Both the position numbers and the translations under genes were made by a program. The notes beneath the pieces are model-generated. The model made no database searches, was not told the DNA's origin, and worked only from the letters and a program-made list of their open reading frames with translations. Positions 52,091-61,158 of a stretch of DNA of 64,000 nt are shown here, one piece after another; position 1 is the stretch's first letter, and every line of letters begins with the position of its first letter. Origin of the DNA: UBA1422 sp041752735 (GTDB taxonomy: Bacteria; Bacillota; Clostridia; Peptostreptococcales; Anaerovoracaceae); assembly GCA_041752735.1 (NCBI GenBank), contig JBGSVW010000044.1, positions 1 to 64,000 of the forward strand, read 5' to 3'.

Positions 52091-53110
52091 TTACCAGATT
52101 TCCTTTAGCCTGCCTTTGTTGCCGCAGGACTTTCGTATTTTTAGTTTGGATTGAAGTGCAATTTCTTGAAATTCATCCGTGCCATCGCCTTCAATGATAT
52201 CAAATAGCAGTCTTGCTGCCATAAGACCCATCCGGTACATGGGCTTAGAAATGGTAGTTAGTTTGGGTTCCACCAACGCGCCGATTCGAAGGTCATCAAA
52301 TCCAATTAGTGCGATGTCTTCAGGGATATTCACCCCAGCGCTTTTTAGTTTATCCAAAACCCCCAGGGCCATCTGGTCTGTTGATGCAAAAATGGCGTCC
52401 ATATCCACTTTGTCATCCAGCATTTTGGAGACAACCAGGTAACCACCTTCAATGCTGTTTTCTCCGTGATATACCAGCTTTTCATCGAAGGGGATGCCCC
52501 CCTCCTTGAGTGCCCGCTTGTATCCTTCCAACTTTTCTTCAATTTCCGGCTTAGGGTATTCCCCCAAGGCCAGTCCAATCCGTGTTCGTCCAAGGGTAAT
52601 CAGGTAGGTGATTGCCTCCTCTGTGGCGGTTTTGTAGTCGGTATACACAATATTCTGTCTATTTATTGACTTATTTTTGCCAACCAGTACATAGTTGGCT
52701 CCTTGTTTCTTTATTTTATCCAAGTCACTGTTTTTTAGGGTAGTGGATGTCAAAATCAGTCCATCAATTTTTCGTTCTACCAAAGTGTCTATATATTCTT
52801 TTTCTTTTATTGGATTGAACTCCGTGTTGCACAGCATGACGTGATAGCCCTTTTGATGCGCAATGGCTTCAACACCTTTGGCGATTTCCATATTGGAGGG
52901 GTCTAAAAAATCATGAACCAATAGGCCGATCATCCCCGTTCTGGCTGATTGAATGTTTCGGGCAAACCAGTTGGGCGTGTAGTTCATTTTTTTCATGACT
53001 GCAAGAATGTGCTCTCTGGTTTCTTCAGTCACCAACTCCGGGTGGTTCATCACCCGGGATACCGTTGCTACCGAGACCCCAGCTTTGTCTGCTACTGCTT
53101 TGATGTTCAA
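52091..53110 (-). CDS. LacI-family transcriptional regulator
   Basis: A 339-residue regulator. The helix-turn-helix NIKAVADKAGVSVATVSRV is directly at the N-terminus when translation starts at the TTG at 53110, which has CGGAGGG 6 nt upstream; the frame to 53191 adds 27 residues with no similarity and covers operator DNA. A periplasmic-binding-like ligand domain follows (GMIGLLVHDFLDPSN, FASTDQMALGVLD, IGFDDLRIG). The ligand is unknown; the neighbouring genes suggest a pyrimidine or ureide. Confidence 0.88.
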   Translation of the reverse strand: MNIKAVADKAGVSVATVSRVMNHPELVTEETREHILAVMKKMNYTPNWFARNIQSARTGMIGLLVHDFLDPSNMEIAKGVEAIAHQKGYHVMLCNTEFNPIKEKEYIDTLVERKIDGLILTSTTLKNSDLDKIKKQGANYVLVGKNKSINRQNIVYTDYKTATEEAITYLITLGRTRIGLALGEYPKPEIEEKLEGYKRALKEGGIPFDEKLVYHGENSIEGGYLVVSKMLDDKVDMDAIFASTDQMALGVLDKLKSAGVNIPEDIALIGFDDLRIGALVEPKLTTISKPMYRMGLMAARLLFDIIEGDGTDEFQEIALQSKLKIRKSCGNKGRLKEIW

Positions 53111-53179
53111 CGGCGACCCTCCGGTTGGCCGAAAAATGAAAGGATTTTCATTGTCCAAGCCAGAAATATATCTAAAACG

Positions 53180-53218
53180 TTGAAATTTCAAGTGTTATTG
53201 TTATGAAACTATTTTCAT
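53180..53218. promoter_or_regulatory. Two palindromes upstream of the LacI regulator gene
   Basis: TTGAAATTTCAA (53180-53191) and ATGAAA-CTAT-TTTCAT (53203-53218) are perfect palindromes sharing TGAAA/TTTCA half sites, as expected for binding of a LacI-type dimer to its own control region. Confidence 0.5.
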
Positions 53219-53256
53219 TTGTAATTCTATCACCATCCACTACGAAAAGCAACAAT

Positions 53257-53289
53257 AAAAACCGCCAAAAACAGAATATTCGGCGGTTT
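53257..53289 (-). terminator. Terminator of the cyclophilin gene
   Basis: AAACCGCC (53259-53266) and GGCGGTTT (53282-53289) pair with a 15-nt loop and are followed on the minus strand by TTATTGTT. Confidence 0.7.
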
Positions 53290-53322
53290 CATTGCTGGAT
53301 AAATAATTTTTTTGACTAAATC

Positions 53323-53805
53323 CTATTCGTCGGATACCCGAATGGATTTGATGGCTTGCTTTTGTTTTGGTTTGTCACGGAAGTCACGGTTTACTGAAAC
53401 GACTCGGTCGGCTTCATCCATTCCTTCAGTGATTTTACCAAAAGCGGCATACTGTCCGTCAAGGAATGGTGCATCTTCCACCATAATGAAAAATTGGCAT
53501 CCCCCTGAATTTGGGTCGTTTGCCCTAGCCATGGAGAGAACGCCACGTTGATGCAGCAAATCGTTTTTGATGCCGTTGCCGGAAAACTCTCCCACAATCT
53601 GATGCCCGGGTCCGCCTGTTCCATCCCCTTTAGGGCAGCCACCCTGAATCATAAATCCAGGGATGACCCGATGGAAAGTCAATCCGTCATAAAAGCCCTT
53701 GTTGGCCAAGGTCTCAAAATTCTCTACAGTTTTAGGGGCAACATCCGGGTACAGTTCCCCGCTCATGATTGCTCCGGTTTCCAATTCGATCGTTACTTTT
53801 TTCAT
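53323..53805 (-). CDS. Cyclophilin-type peptidyl-prolyl isomerase
   Basis: A 160-residue cytoplasmic cyclophilin. FHRVIPGFMIQGG, GVLSMARAN and SGGCQFFI hold the usual active-site residues, including the Arg in FHRV. No signal peptide. It assists protein folding. It ends a run of housekeeping genes on the minus strand. Confidence 0.94.
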   Translation of the reverse strand: MKKVTIELETGAIMSGELYPDVAPKTVENFETLANKGFYDGLTFHRVIPGFMIQGGCPKGDGTGGPGHQIVGEFSGNGIKNDLLHQRGVLSMARANDPNSGGCQFFIMVEDAPFLDGQYAAFGKITEGMDEADRVVSVNRDFRDKPKQKQAIKSIRVSDE

Positions 53806-53822
53806 GTTATTCCTCCTGATGT

Positions 53823-54278
53823 TTATCTTCTGATTTTGAATGGATTATGACAATTCTTTTCTTTTTCAAGGATTTCCCAAATTTCATCTTTTAAATAGTC
53901 CGGGTAAAGGCCATCCGCACCGGCCAGCTCTTCCCTGGACAAATAACGGACCTCTTCAATCACCTGGCCGTCGTCACTGCGCTCCGGGTCGGTTCCCACT
54001 TTGATAAAACCGCCCAGGGCGGTGGCCAGAAAAATGTTCACAAACCTAGGCTCCTTACCGGGCACCACTTGCTCCACATGCCAAATCATCTTGTCGATGG
54101 CCACAGTCAGCCCCGTCTCTTCTTTCACTTCCCGCACCGCCGCATCCACGGAAGTTTCTCCGGGTTCAATGGCGCCGCCTGGAACAGTCCAGACATATCT
54201 TTCCTGGTGATGTTGACGAACCATAAGGATTCTTTGTTCCCGGTCCAGAATAATCACCCTGACTCCTCCTGCCCACAT
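53823..54278 (-). CDS. Nudix hydrolase
   Basis: A 151-residue protein with the Nudix box GAIEPGETSVDAAVREVKEE continuing to TGL, all acidic metal ligands present. It hydrolyses a nucleoside diphosphate derivative that cannot be named. It starts 9 nt after proS with AGGAG upstream. Confidence 0.9.
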   Translation of the reverse strand: MWAGGVRVIILDREQRILMVRQHHQERYVWTVPGGAIEPGETSVDAAVREVKEETGLTVAIDKMIWHVEQVVPGKEPRFVNIFLATALGGFIKVGTDPERSDDGQVIEEVRYLSREELAGADGLYPDYLKDEIWEILEKEKNCHNPFKIRR

Positions 54279-54287
54279 AAGCTGCTC

Positions 54288-56018
54288 CTATTCTTCCCTG
54301 CCCAACACTTCCAGCTTGACACGGCGCAATGCCTCGTCTGCCGTCAGATCTTCTTTGTCGGGGCAGTCTCTTTTTTTGAATTCAACCATTTGTTCCGCAG
54401 CGCCTCTGCCTACGGTTATTCGGAGTGGAATCCCAATTAGATCTGCGTCTTTGAACTTGACACCGGCACGCTCATCTCTGTCATCCAACAAAGTTTCAAC
54501 GCCTGCGCTGATCAGTGTTTCATAAATCTTTTCGGCCAAAGCCATCTGCACTGCTTCGTCAGTTTTGACCACCGTGACTATGGCTTGATATGGTGCGATG
54601 GCCATAGGCCATATAATGCCGTTTTGGTCATGATGTTGCTCTACGATAGCCGCCAGCGTTCTGGTCACGCCAATGCCATAACATCCCATCACAATGGGAT
54701 GGTCCTTCATTTCTTCATCTTTGTAGAAGGCGCCCATGGACAAACTGTATTTGGTTCCAAGTTTGAATACCTGACCGACCTCAATTCCCCGGACGATTTT
54801 CACCGGGTTACCGCATACCGGGCAAGGATATCCTTCCTGAATCAGTTTAATATCTGTCACAATATTGCCGGTATAGTCTCTTCCATAATTCACGTTAAGA
54901 ACATGATGGTCCACTTTGCAGGCACCGGCACACAGATTGCGCTGATCCACCAATTCACTGTCAACCACAATGGTACAGTCGTGCAGTCCCATGGGTCCTG
55001 TGAACCCACCGACGCAGCCGGTAGCCGCGCCCATGGAATTTTCGTCTGCAAAGCCAATAGCATGCTCCGGAATCCCCAGTGCATTGATTAATTTGATGAT
55101 ATTCAATTCCCGGTCTCCCCGGATAAATGCGGCCACATGACCGTTTTCTTTGCCTTCGTTATCATACGTTACAAACAAAAGTGCTTTGAGGGTCTTGTCT
55201 TTAGTCAGCCCCAGATAGTTGGCCACATCTTCAATGGTTTTGGTGTCAGGGGTGTAAACCTCCTCCATAGCTAGCATTTCATCTTTGGAAGCCGGTGCAT
55301 CCACTGCTTGTGCACGTTCTGTAGTTGCGGCCATACTGCATTCGGTGCAATATGCAATTTCACTTTCCCCTACATCGGACAAGGCTGTAAACTCATGGGA
55401 ATTACTGCCGCCAATGGCACCGGTGTCCGCTTCCACGGCCCGGTAAGAAAGACCACATCGGTCAAAAATTCGTTCATAAGTTTTGTACATATCTTCATAG
55501 CTTTTGTCCAGCCCGGCTTCATCTCGATCAAAGGAGTAGGAGTCCTTCATGATGAATTCGCGGCTTCGCATCAATCCAAAACGGGGACGGGCTTCGTCAC
55601 GGTATTTGGTTTGTATTTGATATAAATTCAGAGGCATTTGCCGATACGATGATACTTCGCTTCGGACAATATCCGTGAATATTTCTTCGTGAGTAGGGCC
55701 CAGACAAAAGTCCCGGCCATTTCGATCCTTCAAGCGCCAAAGCTCAGGTCCATAGGCAAACCATCTACCGGATTCCTGCCAGAGTTCAGCAGGCTGCACG
55801 GCAGACATGTGAATTTCCTGTCCTCCGGAATTGTCCATTTCTTCACGGATAATTTCTTCTATTTTTCGGAGAGACCGCCAGCCCAGGGGCATAAACCCGT
55901 AAACGCCGGACACCAGTTTTCGAATCATTCCGGCTCGAAGCAAAAGGACATGGCTGTCGATTTCTGCCTCGCTGGGGACTTCCCGTAGGGTTTTCATGTG
56001 CATTTTTGATAGTCTCAT
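54288..56018 (-). CDS. proS: Prolyl-tRNA synthetase, bacterial type
   Basis: A 576-residue class II synthetase of the bacterial type. Motif 2 region FRDEARPRFG-like (YRDEARPRFGLMRSREF) and motif 3 (GIGVTRTLAAIVEQ) flank an editing domain inserted at about 225-405 that removes mischarged alanine. The start at 56018 overlaps the ispDF stop as ATGA and has AAAGGAGA upstream; the ATG at 56027 is too close to that site. Confidence 0.95.
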   Translation of the reverse strand: MRLSKMHMKTLREVPSEAEIDSHVLLLRAGMIRKLVSGVYGFMPLGWRSLRKIEEIIREEMDNSGGQEIHMSAVQPAELWQESGRWFAYGPELWRLKDRNGRDFCLGPTHEEIFTDIVRSEVSSYRQMPLNLYQIQTKYRDEARPRFGLMRSREFIMKDSYSFDRDEAGLDKSYEDMYKTYERIFDRCGLSYRAVEADTGAIGGSNSHEFTALSDVGESEIAYCTECSMAATTERAQAVDAPASKDEMLAMEEVYTPDTKTIEDVANYLGLTKDKTLKALLFVTYDNEGKENGHVAAFIRGDRELNIIKLINALGIPEHAIGFADENSMGAATGCVGGFTGPMGLHDCTIVVDSELVDQRNLCAGACKVDHHVLNVNYGRDYTGNIVTDIKLIQEGYPCPVCGNPVKIVRGIEVGQVFKLGTKYSLSMGAFYKDEEMKDHPIVMGCYGIGVTRTLAAIVEQHHDQNGIIWPMAIAPYQAIVTVVKTDEAVQMALAEKIYETLISAGVETLLDDRDERAGVKFKDADLIGIPLRITVGRGAAEQMVEFKKRDCPDKEDLTADEALRRVKLEVLGREE

Positions 56019-57184
56019 GGGTTGCATTCTCCTTTAATCAGTATGCAAATCGCTTCTGCCGCGATTCCTTCTTCCCGGCCGGGGATCCCCAGCTTTTCGG
56101 TGGTAGTTGCTTTGATATTTATTCGCTCAGGGTCACACCCCAATGCATTTGCTAGACTATGTATCATCGCATCATGGAAAGGCGCCATCTTGGGCCGTTG
56201 TGCGATGATTGTGGCGTCCAAATTTCCTAGCACCAGACCCTTTTGCTTTAGTAGTTCGACCACTTTTTTGAGGAGTACAATACTGGAAATTCCTTTGTAC
56301 GACAGGTCTGTATCCGGAAAATGCCGTCCGATGTCTCCCAGTCCGGCAGCCCCAAGCAGGGCATCCATAATGGCATGGGTCAACACATCGGCATCAGAAT
56401 GGCCCAACAAACCTTTCTCGAAGGGTATGGGTATGCCGGCTAAAATAAGCGGCCGCCCATCCACCAGCGCATGTACATCAAATCCCGTGCCCGCCATGCA
56501 AGTTATGGGTAGATTGTTCAATATGGATTTTGGCAAATCTTCCGGGGTTGTTATCTTAATATTGGCGTAAGAGCCCTCAGCCAAGACTACCGGGTGTCCC
56601 ATACGTTCCACCAATTGGGCATCATCAGTGCCGACAAATCCCTGGCGCATGGCCAGTTCATAGGCCTCCAGAATTAGCTTGGCTTCAAACCCCTGAGGCG
56701 TTTGTGCGGCAAACATCAGGCTGCGATCAGGCGTTGATATGCCATCCGGGCTCAAATGTTTGATGGTGTCTTTCACAGGTACGGCAGCAATGGCCGCACC
56801 GTGGCTGATGGTATGCTCCATGGTGCTTTCTATGATCTCTGAAGTCACATGGGGTCGCGCTCCATCATGGATCAGGATATAGTCTGTTTCCGGGTGATCT
56901 GCCATCATAGCGGACAAACCCTTCCAAACCGAATCTTGACGTTCTTTGCCTCCGGCCAATACCGTTACGGTATGTGGGAGTACATTCCTGCATTCTACCA
57001 CATAATCCATATGGGTGACAACATAGATAAAGTCAAAAAAACCCCAGGCAGCACATGCTTCCACTGTGGTTTGAATCATCAAGTTGTCTCCTGTCTTCAG
57101 GAACAATTTAGGAACATTGCCGCCAAATCTTTTTCCAAGACCTGCGGCGGCAATGATACATCCTATTTTTTTATTTTTGTACAT
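56015..57184 (-). CDS. ispDF: IspD-IspF bifunctional fusion (isoprenoid synthesis)
   Basis: A 389-residue fusion of two enzymes of the methylerythritol phosphate pathway. Residues 1-225 are IspD (AAGLGKRFGGNVPKLFLK, HDGARPHVTSEII), making CDP-methylerythritol. From about 230 it is IspF (GTGFDVHALVDGRPLILAG, GHSDADVLTHAIMDALLGAA, ATTTEKLGIPGR), making the cyclodiphosphate. The intervening enzyme IspE is not nearby. The ribosome site is weak, so translation is probably coupled to the gene 5 nt upstream. Confidence 0.94.
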   Translation of the reverse strand: MYKNKKIGCIIAAAGLGKRFGGNVPKLFLKTGDNLMIQTTVEACAAWGFFDFIYVVTHMDYVVECRNVLPHTVTVLAGGKERQDSVWKGLSAMMADHPETDYILIHDGARPHVTSEIIESTMEHTISHGAAIAAVPVKDTIKHLSPDGISTPDRSLMFAAQTPQGFEAKLILEAYELAMRQGFVGTDDAQLVERMGHPVVLAEGSYANIKITTPEDLPKSILNNLPITCMAGTGFDVHALVDGRPLILAGIPIPFEKGLLGHSDADVLTHAIMDALLGAAGLGDIGRHFPDTDLSYKGISSIVLLKKVVELLKQKGLVLGNLDATIIAQRPKMAPFHDAMIHSLANALGCDPERINIKATTTEKLGIPGREEGIAAEAICILIKGECNP

Positions 57185-57189
57185 AAATT

Positions 57190-58305
57190 TTACCGTTTGG
57201 CCGGTTTGCCGAAGATCATTCTGCCGGCAGAAGTCTGTAGCACGCTGGTGACCGTCACATCAATGGTGGCACCAATGTGTCTTCTTCCGTCCTCAACCAC
57301 GATCATCGTTCCGTCATCCAGATAAGCCACCGCTTGATTGTTTTCTTTTCCTTCTTTTACTAAGAAAAGAGTCATGTCTTCTCCCGGGAGCACGACGGGT
57401 TTCAATGTGTTAGCCAGTTCATTGATGTTCAGCACGTCTACGCCTTTGATGGCTGCAACTTTGTTAAGGTTATAGTCATTGGTTACGACTTTGCCGTGCA
57501 TCATCTGCGCCAGCTTAAGAAGTTTGACATCCACTTCCGGAATTTCTTCCAAGGCTTTTTCGCCAGTTGTGTTGTATATGTCAATGCCATAATCACTTTG
57601 GATTTTGTTGAGAATATCCAATCCCCGACGTCCTCTGTTTCGTTTCAAGCTATCGGACGAATCCGCAATGTGGCGTAGTTCAACCAATACAAACTCAGGA
57701 ATTACAATGTTTCCTTCAATAAAACCTGTTTTAAGAATATCTGCTATTCTACCATCAATGATTACACTGGTATCGAAAATCTTTGGGGTCATGTCCAAAT
57801 GTTTTGGTTTTCCTTTGCCTCCAACGGAAGAAATCCGTTTGGTGGAAACCAAAGAGGCCATCACTTCTTTGCCCTTTCTGGTAGCGATGATTACCCCCAA
57901 ATATCCAAGTACCATATAGGTTATGATGGTCAGGATCGTAGGTAAATAATCTATTTGTATGCCGTCATATATTTTGCTGATTAAGAATGCAATAATAAGA
58001 CCGATAGTTAGTCCTGCAACCCCTGTCATCAATTCGTTGGCAGAATATGCCTGTAAATCAATTTCAATATTCCTTGCAACTTTTTTGCTCTGACGGTTTA
58101 GCAGCGGTGCCATGGAATAAAATAATAATGAAAAAATAAGTACAAATCCAATCCCCATCCCTATTTTTTGCCATTCCGTCTGATTCCAGTCAACATTAAT
58201 GATATTATTATCCAACATGTATAATACCAGTTGGAACACCCCAAATCCGAATATTGCCCCAAAAGCCGCAAAGACCAATTTAAATAATTTTTTAAGCAAT
58301 CGCAT
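57190..58305 (-). CDS. PIN-TRAM domain membrane protein (YacL type)
   Basis: A 371-residue protein with four hydrophobic segments in the first 150 residues, a PIN nuclease-like domain (FDTSVIIDGRIADI, ELRHIADSSD, NDYNLNKVA) and a C-terminal TRAM domain. It probably acts on RNA at the membrane; the role is not known. AGGAGGTGA lies so close to the ATG at 58305 that the TTG two codons later could be the true start. It is cotranscribed with ispDF and proS. Confidence 0.88.
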   Translation of the reverse strand: MRLLKKLFKLVFAAFGAIFGFGVFQLVLYMLDNNIINVDWNQTEWQKIGMGIGFVLIFSLLFYSMAPLLNRQSKKVARNIEIDLQAYSANELMTGVAGLTIGLIIAFLISKIYDGIQIDYLPTILTIITYMVLGYLGVIIATRKGKEVMASLVSTKRISSVGGKGKPKHLDMTPKIFDTSVIIDGRIADILKTGFIEGNIVIPEFVLVELRHIADSSDSLKRNRGRRGLDILNKIQSDYGIDIYNTTGEKALEEIPEVDVKLLKLAQMMHGKVVTNDYNLNKVAAIKGVDVLNINELANTLKPVVLPGEDMTLFLVKEGKENNQAVAYLDDGTMIVVEDGRRHIGATIDVTVTSVLQTSAGRMIFGKPAKR

Positions 58306-58388
58306 TCACCTCCTTTCTATGAGATTATTATATTTTATGGCTTCAGCCATAAGATAGACTTAAAAACAAGCCTCCAGAACTCACCATA

Positions 58389-58862
58389 TCAAACGGTTGA
58401 GCCAATCAGCTTGTCAGCTTCGGCAGGATCCAGGTCACTGGCCAGTATCATCTCACTGACCAAAATTTGCCGCGCACTTGAAAGCATTTTTTTCTCTCCG
58501 GTGGACAAAGTCTTTTCCCGGTCGGTCCGGAGCAGATTTCGCACCACCTCCGCCACTTCTCTGGCGTCTCCGGTTTTGAGTTTTTCTGTATTTTCTCTAT
58601 ATCTCCTGTTCCAGTTGGCCGACATATCTGTGGAATCACTACGGAGAATGGTTAAAACTTCTTGCATTTCTGGGGCTGAGATGACGGGTCTGACTCCGAT
58701 ACTATCGGATTTGTCCACAGGTATCATAATCTTCATGTCGCCACAAGGCACCCTGAGGACATAGTACTCCCGTCTCTCGCCCAGAATCACTTTCTGTTCG
58801 ATTTGCTCGATGATGCCTGCGCCGTGCATCGGGTATACTATTTTGTCTCCGATCTTATACAT
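58389..58862 (-). CDS. CarD-family transcription factor
   Basis: A 157-residue protein. The RNA polymerase-interacting domain comes first (IGDKIVYPMHGAGIIEQIEQ), then a helical DNA-binding part (WNRRYRENTEKLKTGDA, ARQILVSEMILA). CarD proteins bind the polymerase beta subunit and stabilise open promoters. GGAGG precedes the ATG and a strong promoter lies upstream. It may head the unit leading to ispDF-proS. Confidence 0.92.
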   Translation of the reverse strand: MYKIGDKIVYPMHGAGIIEQIEQKVILGERREYYVLRVPCGDMKIMIPVDKSDSIGVRPVISAPEMQEVLTILRSDSTDMSANWNRRYRENTEKLKTGDAREVAEVVRNLLRTDREKTLSTGEKKMLSSARQILVSEMILASDLDPAEADKLIGSTV

Positions 58863-58888
58863 CCATTTCCTCCATTTTCACTGGTATT

Positions 58889-58917
58889 AGTATATTTCAA
58901 AGTAGGCAAGATGTCAA
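58889..58917 (-). promoter_or_regulatory. Sigma-A promoter of the CarD gene
   Basis: Minus strand TTGACA (58917-58912), 17-nt spacer and TATACT (58894-58889), a near-consensus promoter. Confidence 0.75.
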
Positions 58918-58960
58918 CCCAACAAAATTGTATATTTTATCACAATGACTTTTCACTGTC

Positions 58961-59032
58961 AACAATTGTTTCGGATAATTTCAACACTTATTTCATAAAA
59001 AATGTGATAAAATATCCGTATCAACAATTGTT
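58961..59032. promoter_or_regulatory. Two copies of AACAATTGTT upstream of the two-component operon
   Basis: The 10-bp palindrome AACAATTGTT occurs at 58961-58970 and 59023-59032, both preceded by TC, 62 bp apart, and brackets the AT-rich probable promoter. The second copy ends 2 nt before the ribosome site. They may bind the response regulator or another dimer. Confidence 0.45.
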
Positions 59033-59047
59033 GGGAGGATTATCAAG

Positions 59048-59719
59048 ATGTATCGTTTATTAATCGTGGATGACGAACAAAAAATCAGAGAGGTTATCCG
59101 GGAATATGCCGAGTTCAATGGGTTTGAAGTTTCTGAGGCGGCAGATGGCATGAGTGCCATTGGTCTTTGCAAGCTTAATGATTATGACTTAATCATCATG
59201 GATATCATGATGCCCAGATTAGATGGTTTTTCAGCTTGCAAAGAAATTAAAAAAATAAAAAACATTCCCATGATTATGCTTTCTGCCAGAAGCGAAGAGT
59301 ACGACAAGCTCTTTGGATTTGAATTGGGGATTGACGACTATGTGATCAAGCCCTTCAGCCCGAAAGAACTCATGGCTCGAATAAATGCTGTCTTGGCAAG
59401 GCATGCCGGTCCCATCGACGTCCAGCCTGATGTGCTGGAATTTGGCGGACTGGTCATTAATCTTGCAGGTCGCACTGTCACTGTAGACGGCACACGGATT
59501 GAATTAACCCCCAAGGAGTATGATTTGCTATTTTATATGGTCAAAAACAAGAATATCGCTTTATCAAGAGATAAGCTTTTGTCTGATATCTGGGGATATG
59601 ACTTTTTTGGAGACGATCGAACCATTGACACTCACATCAAAAATCTAAGAAACAATCTGGGCCCCTATCGGGAGCACATTGTCACATTAAGAGGAGTAGG
59701 TTACAAGTTTGAAGATTAA
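59048..59719 (+). CDS. OmpR-family response regulator
   Basis: A 223-residue regulator: receiver domain with Asp8, Asp9, phosphoacceptor Asp52 and Lys101, then a winged-helix DNA-binding domain (ELTPKEYDLLFYMVKNK, DDRTIDTHIKNLRNNLG, TLRGVGYKFE). GGGAGG precedes the ATG. The signal and regulon are unknown. It cannot be told whether it is the PhoP/PhoB-like regulator of the Pho-type sites in this window. Confidence 0.93.
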   Translation: MYRLLIVDDEQKIREVIREYAEFNGFEVSEAADGMSAIGLCKLNDYDLIIMDIMMPRLDGFSACKEIKKIKNIPMIMLSARSEEYDKLFGFELGIDDYVIKPFSPKELMARINAVLARHAGPIDVQPDVLEFGGLVINLAGRTVTVDGTRIELTPKEYDLLFYMVKNKNIALSRDKLLSDIWGYDFFGDDRTIDTHIKNLRNNLGPYREHIVTLRGVGYKFED

Positions 59720-61127
59720 TTTTAAAATCAAAAGCATACGGTTTAGAATCTGGCTGTACTTCTTAGGCTTTACTGCCATGGTTTTAGTGTTGATTTGGTT
59801 TCTTCAGATTTTTTTCCTCAACAATTACTATGAAGAAATGAAAGTGCGTGAAACCGAAAACGTTGCCTACCGTATTTCCTCTTCCTATGAGGTGGGCGGA
59901 AAAGCACAAATGATTGAAACCGCTAAAAGCATTGCAAGAAACGATGATATGTACATCCACATCGAATCGGCGGAGGGAATCCTTGTTTATGCTTCCCCAA
60001 TGAGCGGTGAATATACTGAACTCATCGATACCGTAGCAGGAGACTTGAAGGTAAGTGGCGACAATAGCGTGTCCGGGATGATTCCCGGGAATGGTGGCAA
60101 TGGTGACAATAGAAACATCTTGGCTTATGCAAGGTATCTAGGTACCGACCAGGAGGAAATTTTGTACGTTTTTTCACCTTTATATCCGGTACAGTCCACC
60201 GTGAACATCCTACAAAGCCAACTGACCTACATTACCATCATCGCTTTTATACTAGCCTTTGTTTTAGCTTACTTCTTGTCCATCCGTATTACTGATCCGC
60301 TGCTGTCCATCATAAAATCTGCACGTAAATTATCAGAAGGCCAGTACGGCATCTCTTTTCGGGCTGAACGACCCTATGCTGAAATTGAAGACTTGGCCAA
60401 TACATTGAACAAAACATCTCTGGAACTGGAACGTTCCATTAATATGCAAAAAGACTTGATTGCCAATATGTCCCACGACTTAAGAACCCCGTTGACAATG
60501 GTCAAATCATATGCCGAAATGGTCCGGGATCTGTCGGGAGACGATCCGCGAAAAAGAACCGAACATTTAAATGTTATTATTGATGAAGCAGATCGGTTGA
60601 ATCAATTGGTAGGTGATATACTTACAATGTCAGCTGTTCAGTCGGGCGAACTCCCTCTGGACGAAACGGTCTTTGATATGAAAGAAACCGTTGAGAATGT
60701 CCTTGCGCCATATCGTTTGCTGGAAGAAAGCGAAGGATACAAATTCGAAGTCCATTGCAAGGAAAGTGTTTTCGTCCGTGGCGATCAGCCTAAAATAATC
60801 CAAGTCCTGGCGAATCTGGTGACCAACGCCATCAAGTATAGCGGTACAGATAAAAGAGTTATTATCACCGTCCGCAAAATCAACAAGATCATGCGGTGCG
60901 AAATTTCAGATAACGGCGCCGGCATCAAGCCGGAAGAATTGCCCTATATCTGGAAAAGATATTATAAAAGCAGCAGCAATCACGCCCGCGCATCAGCAGG
61001 TAGCGGTCTGGGGCTTTCTATCGTCAATGAAATCCTCAATTTGCACAACACCCGGTTCGGCGTCAAAAGTAGCCTGGGCAAAGGCACCACGTTCTGGTTT
61101 GAACTGGATGCCGCCAGAAGACGCTAA
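59709..61127 (+). CDS. Sensor histidine kinase
   Basis: A 472-residue membrane kinase starting at a TTG that overlaps the regulator gene by 11 nt. Two membrane segments (about 13-36 and 175-200) enclose an extracellular sensor of about 140 residues. A HAMP domain, the phosphoacceptor His256 in MSHDLRTPL, and N, G1 and G2 ATP-binding boxes (NLVTNAIKYS, DNGAGI, GSGLGLSIV) follow. Partner of the preceding regulator. Confidence 0.93.
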   Translation: MKINFKIKSIRFRIWLYFLGFTAMVLVLIWFLQIFFLNNYYEEMKVRETENVAYRISSSYEVGGKAQMIETAKSIARNDDMYIHIESAEGILVYASPMSGEYTELIDTVAGDLKVSGDNSVSGMIPGNGGNGDNRNILAYARYLGTDQEEILYVFSPLYPVQSTVNILQSQLTYITIIAFILAFVLAYFLSIRITDPLLSIIKSARKLSEGQYGISFRAERPYAEIEDLANTLNKTSLELERSINMQKDLIANMSHDLRTPLTMVKSYAEMVRDLSGDDPRKRTEHLNVIIDEADRLNQLVGDILTMSAVQSGELPLDETVFDMKETVENVLAPYRLLEESEGYKFEVHCKESVFVRGDQPKIIQVLANLVTNAIKYSGTDKRVIITVRKINKIMRCEISDNGAGIKPEELPYIWKRYYKSSSNHARASAGSGLGLSIVNEILNLHNTRFGVKSSLGKGTTFWFELDAARRR

Positions 61128-61158
61128 AAACGCCTCTTTGGGTAGCCAGTGATTCGTA

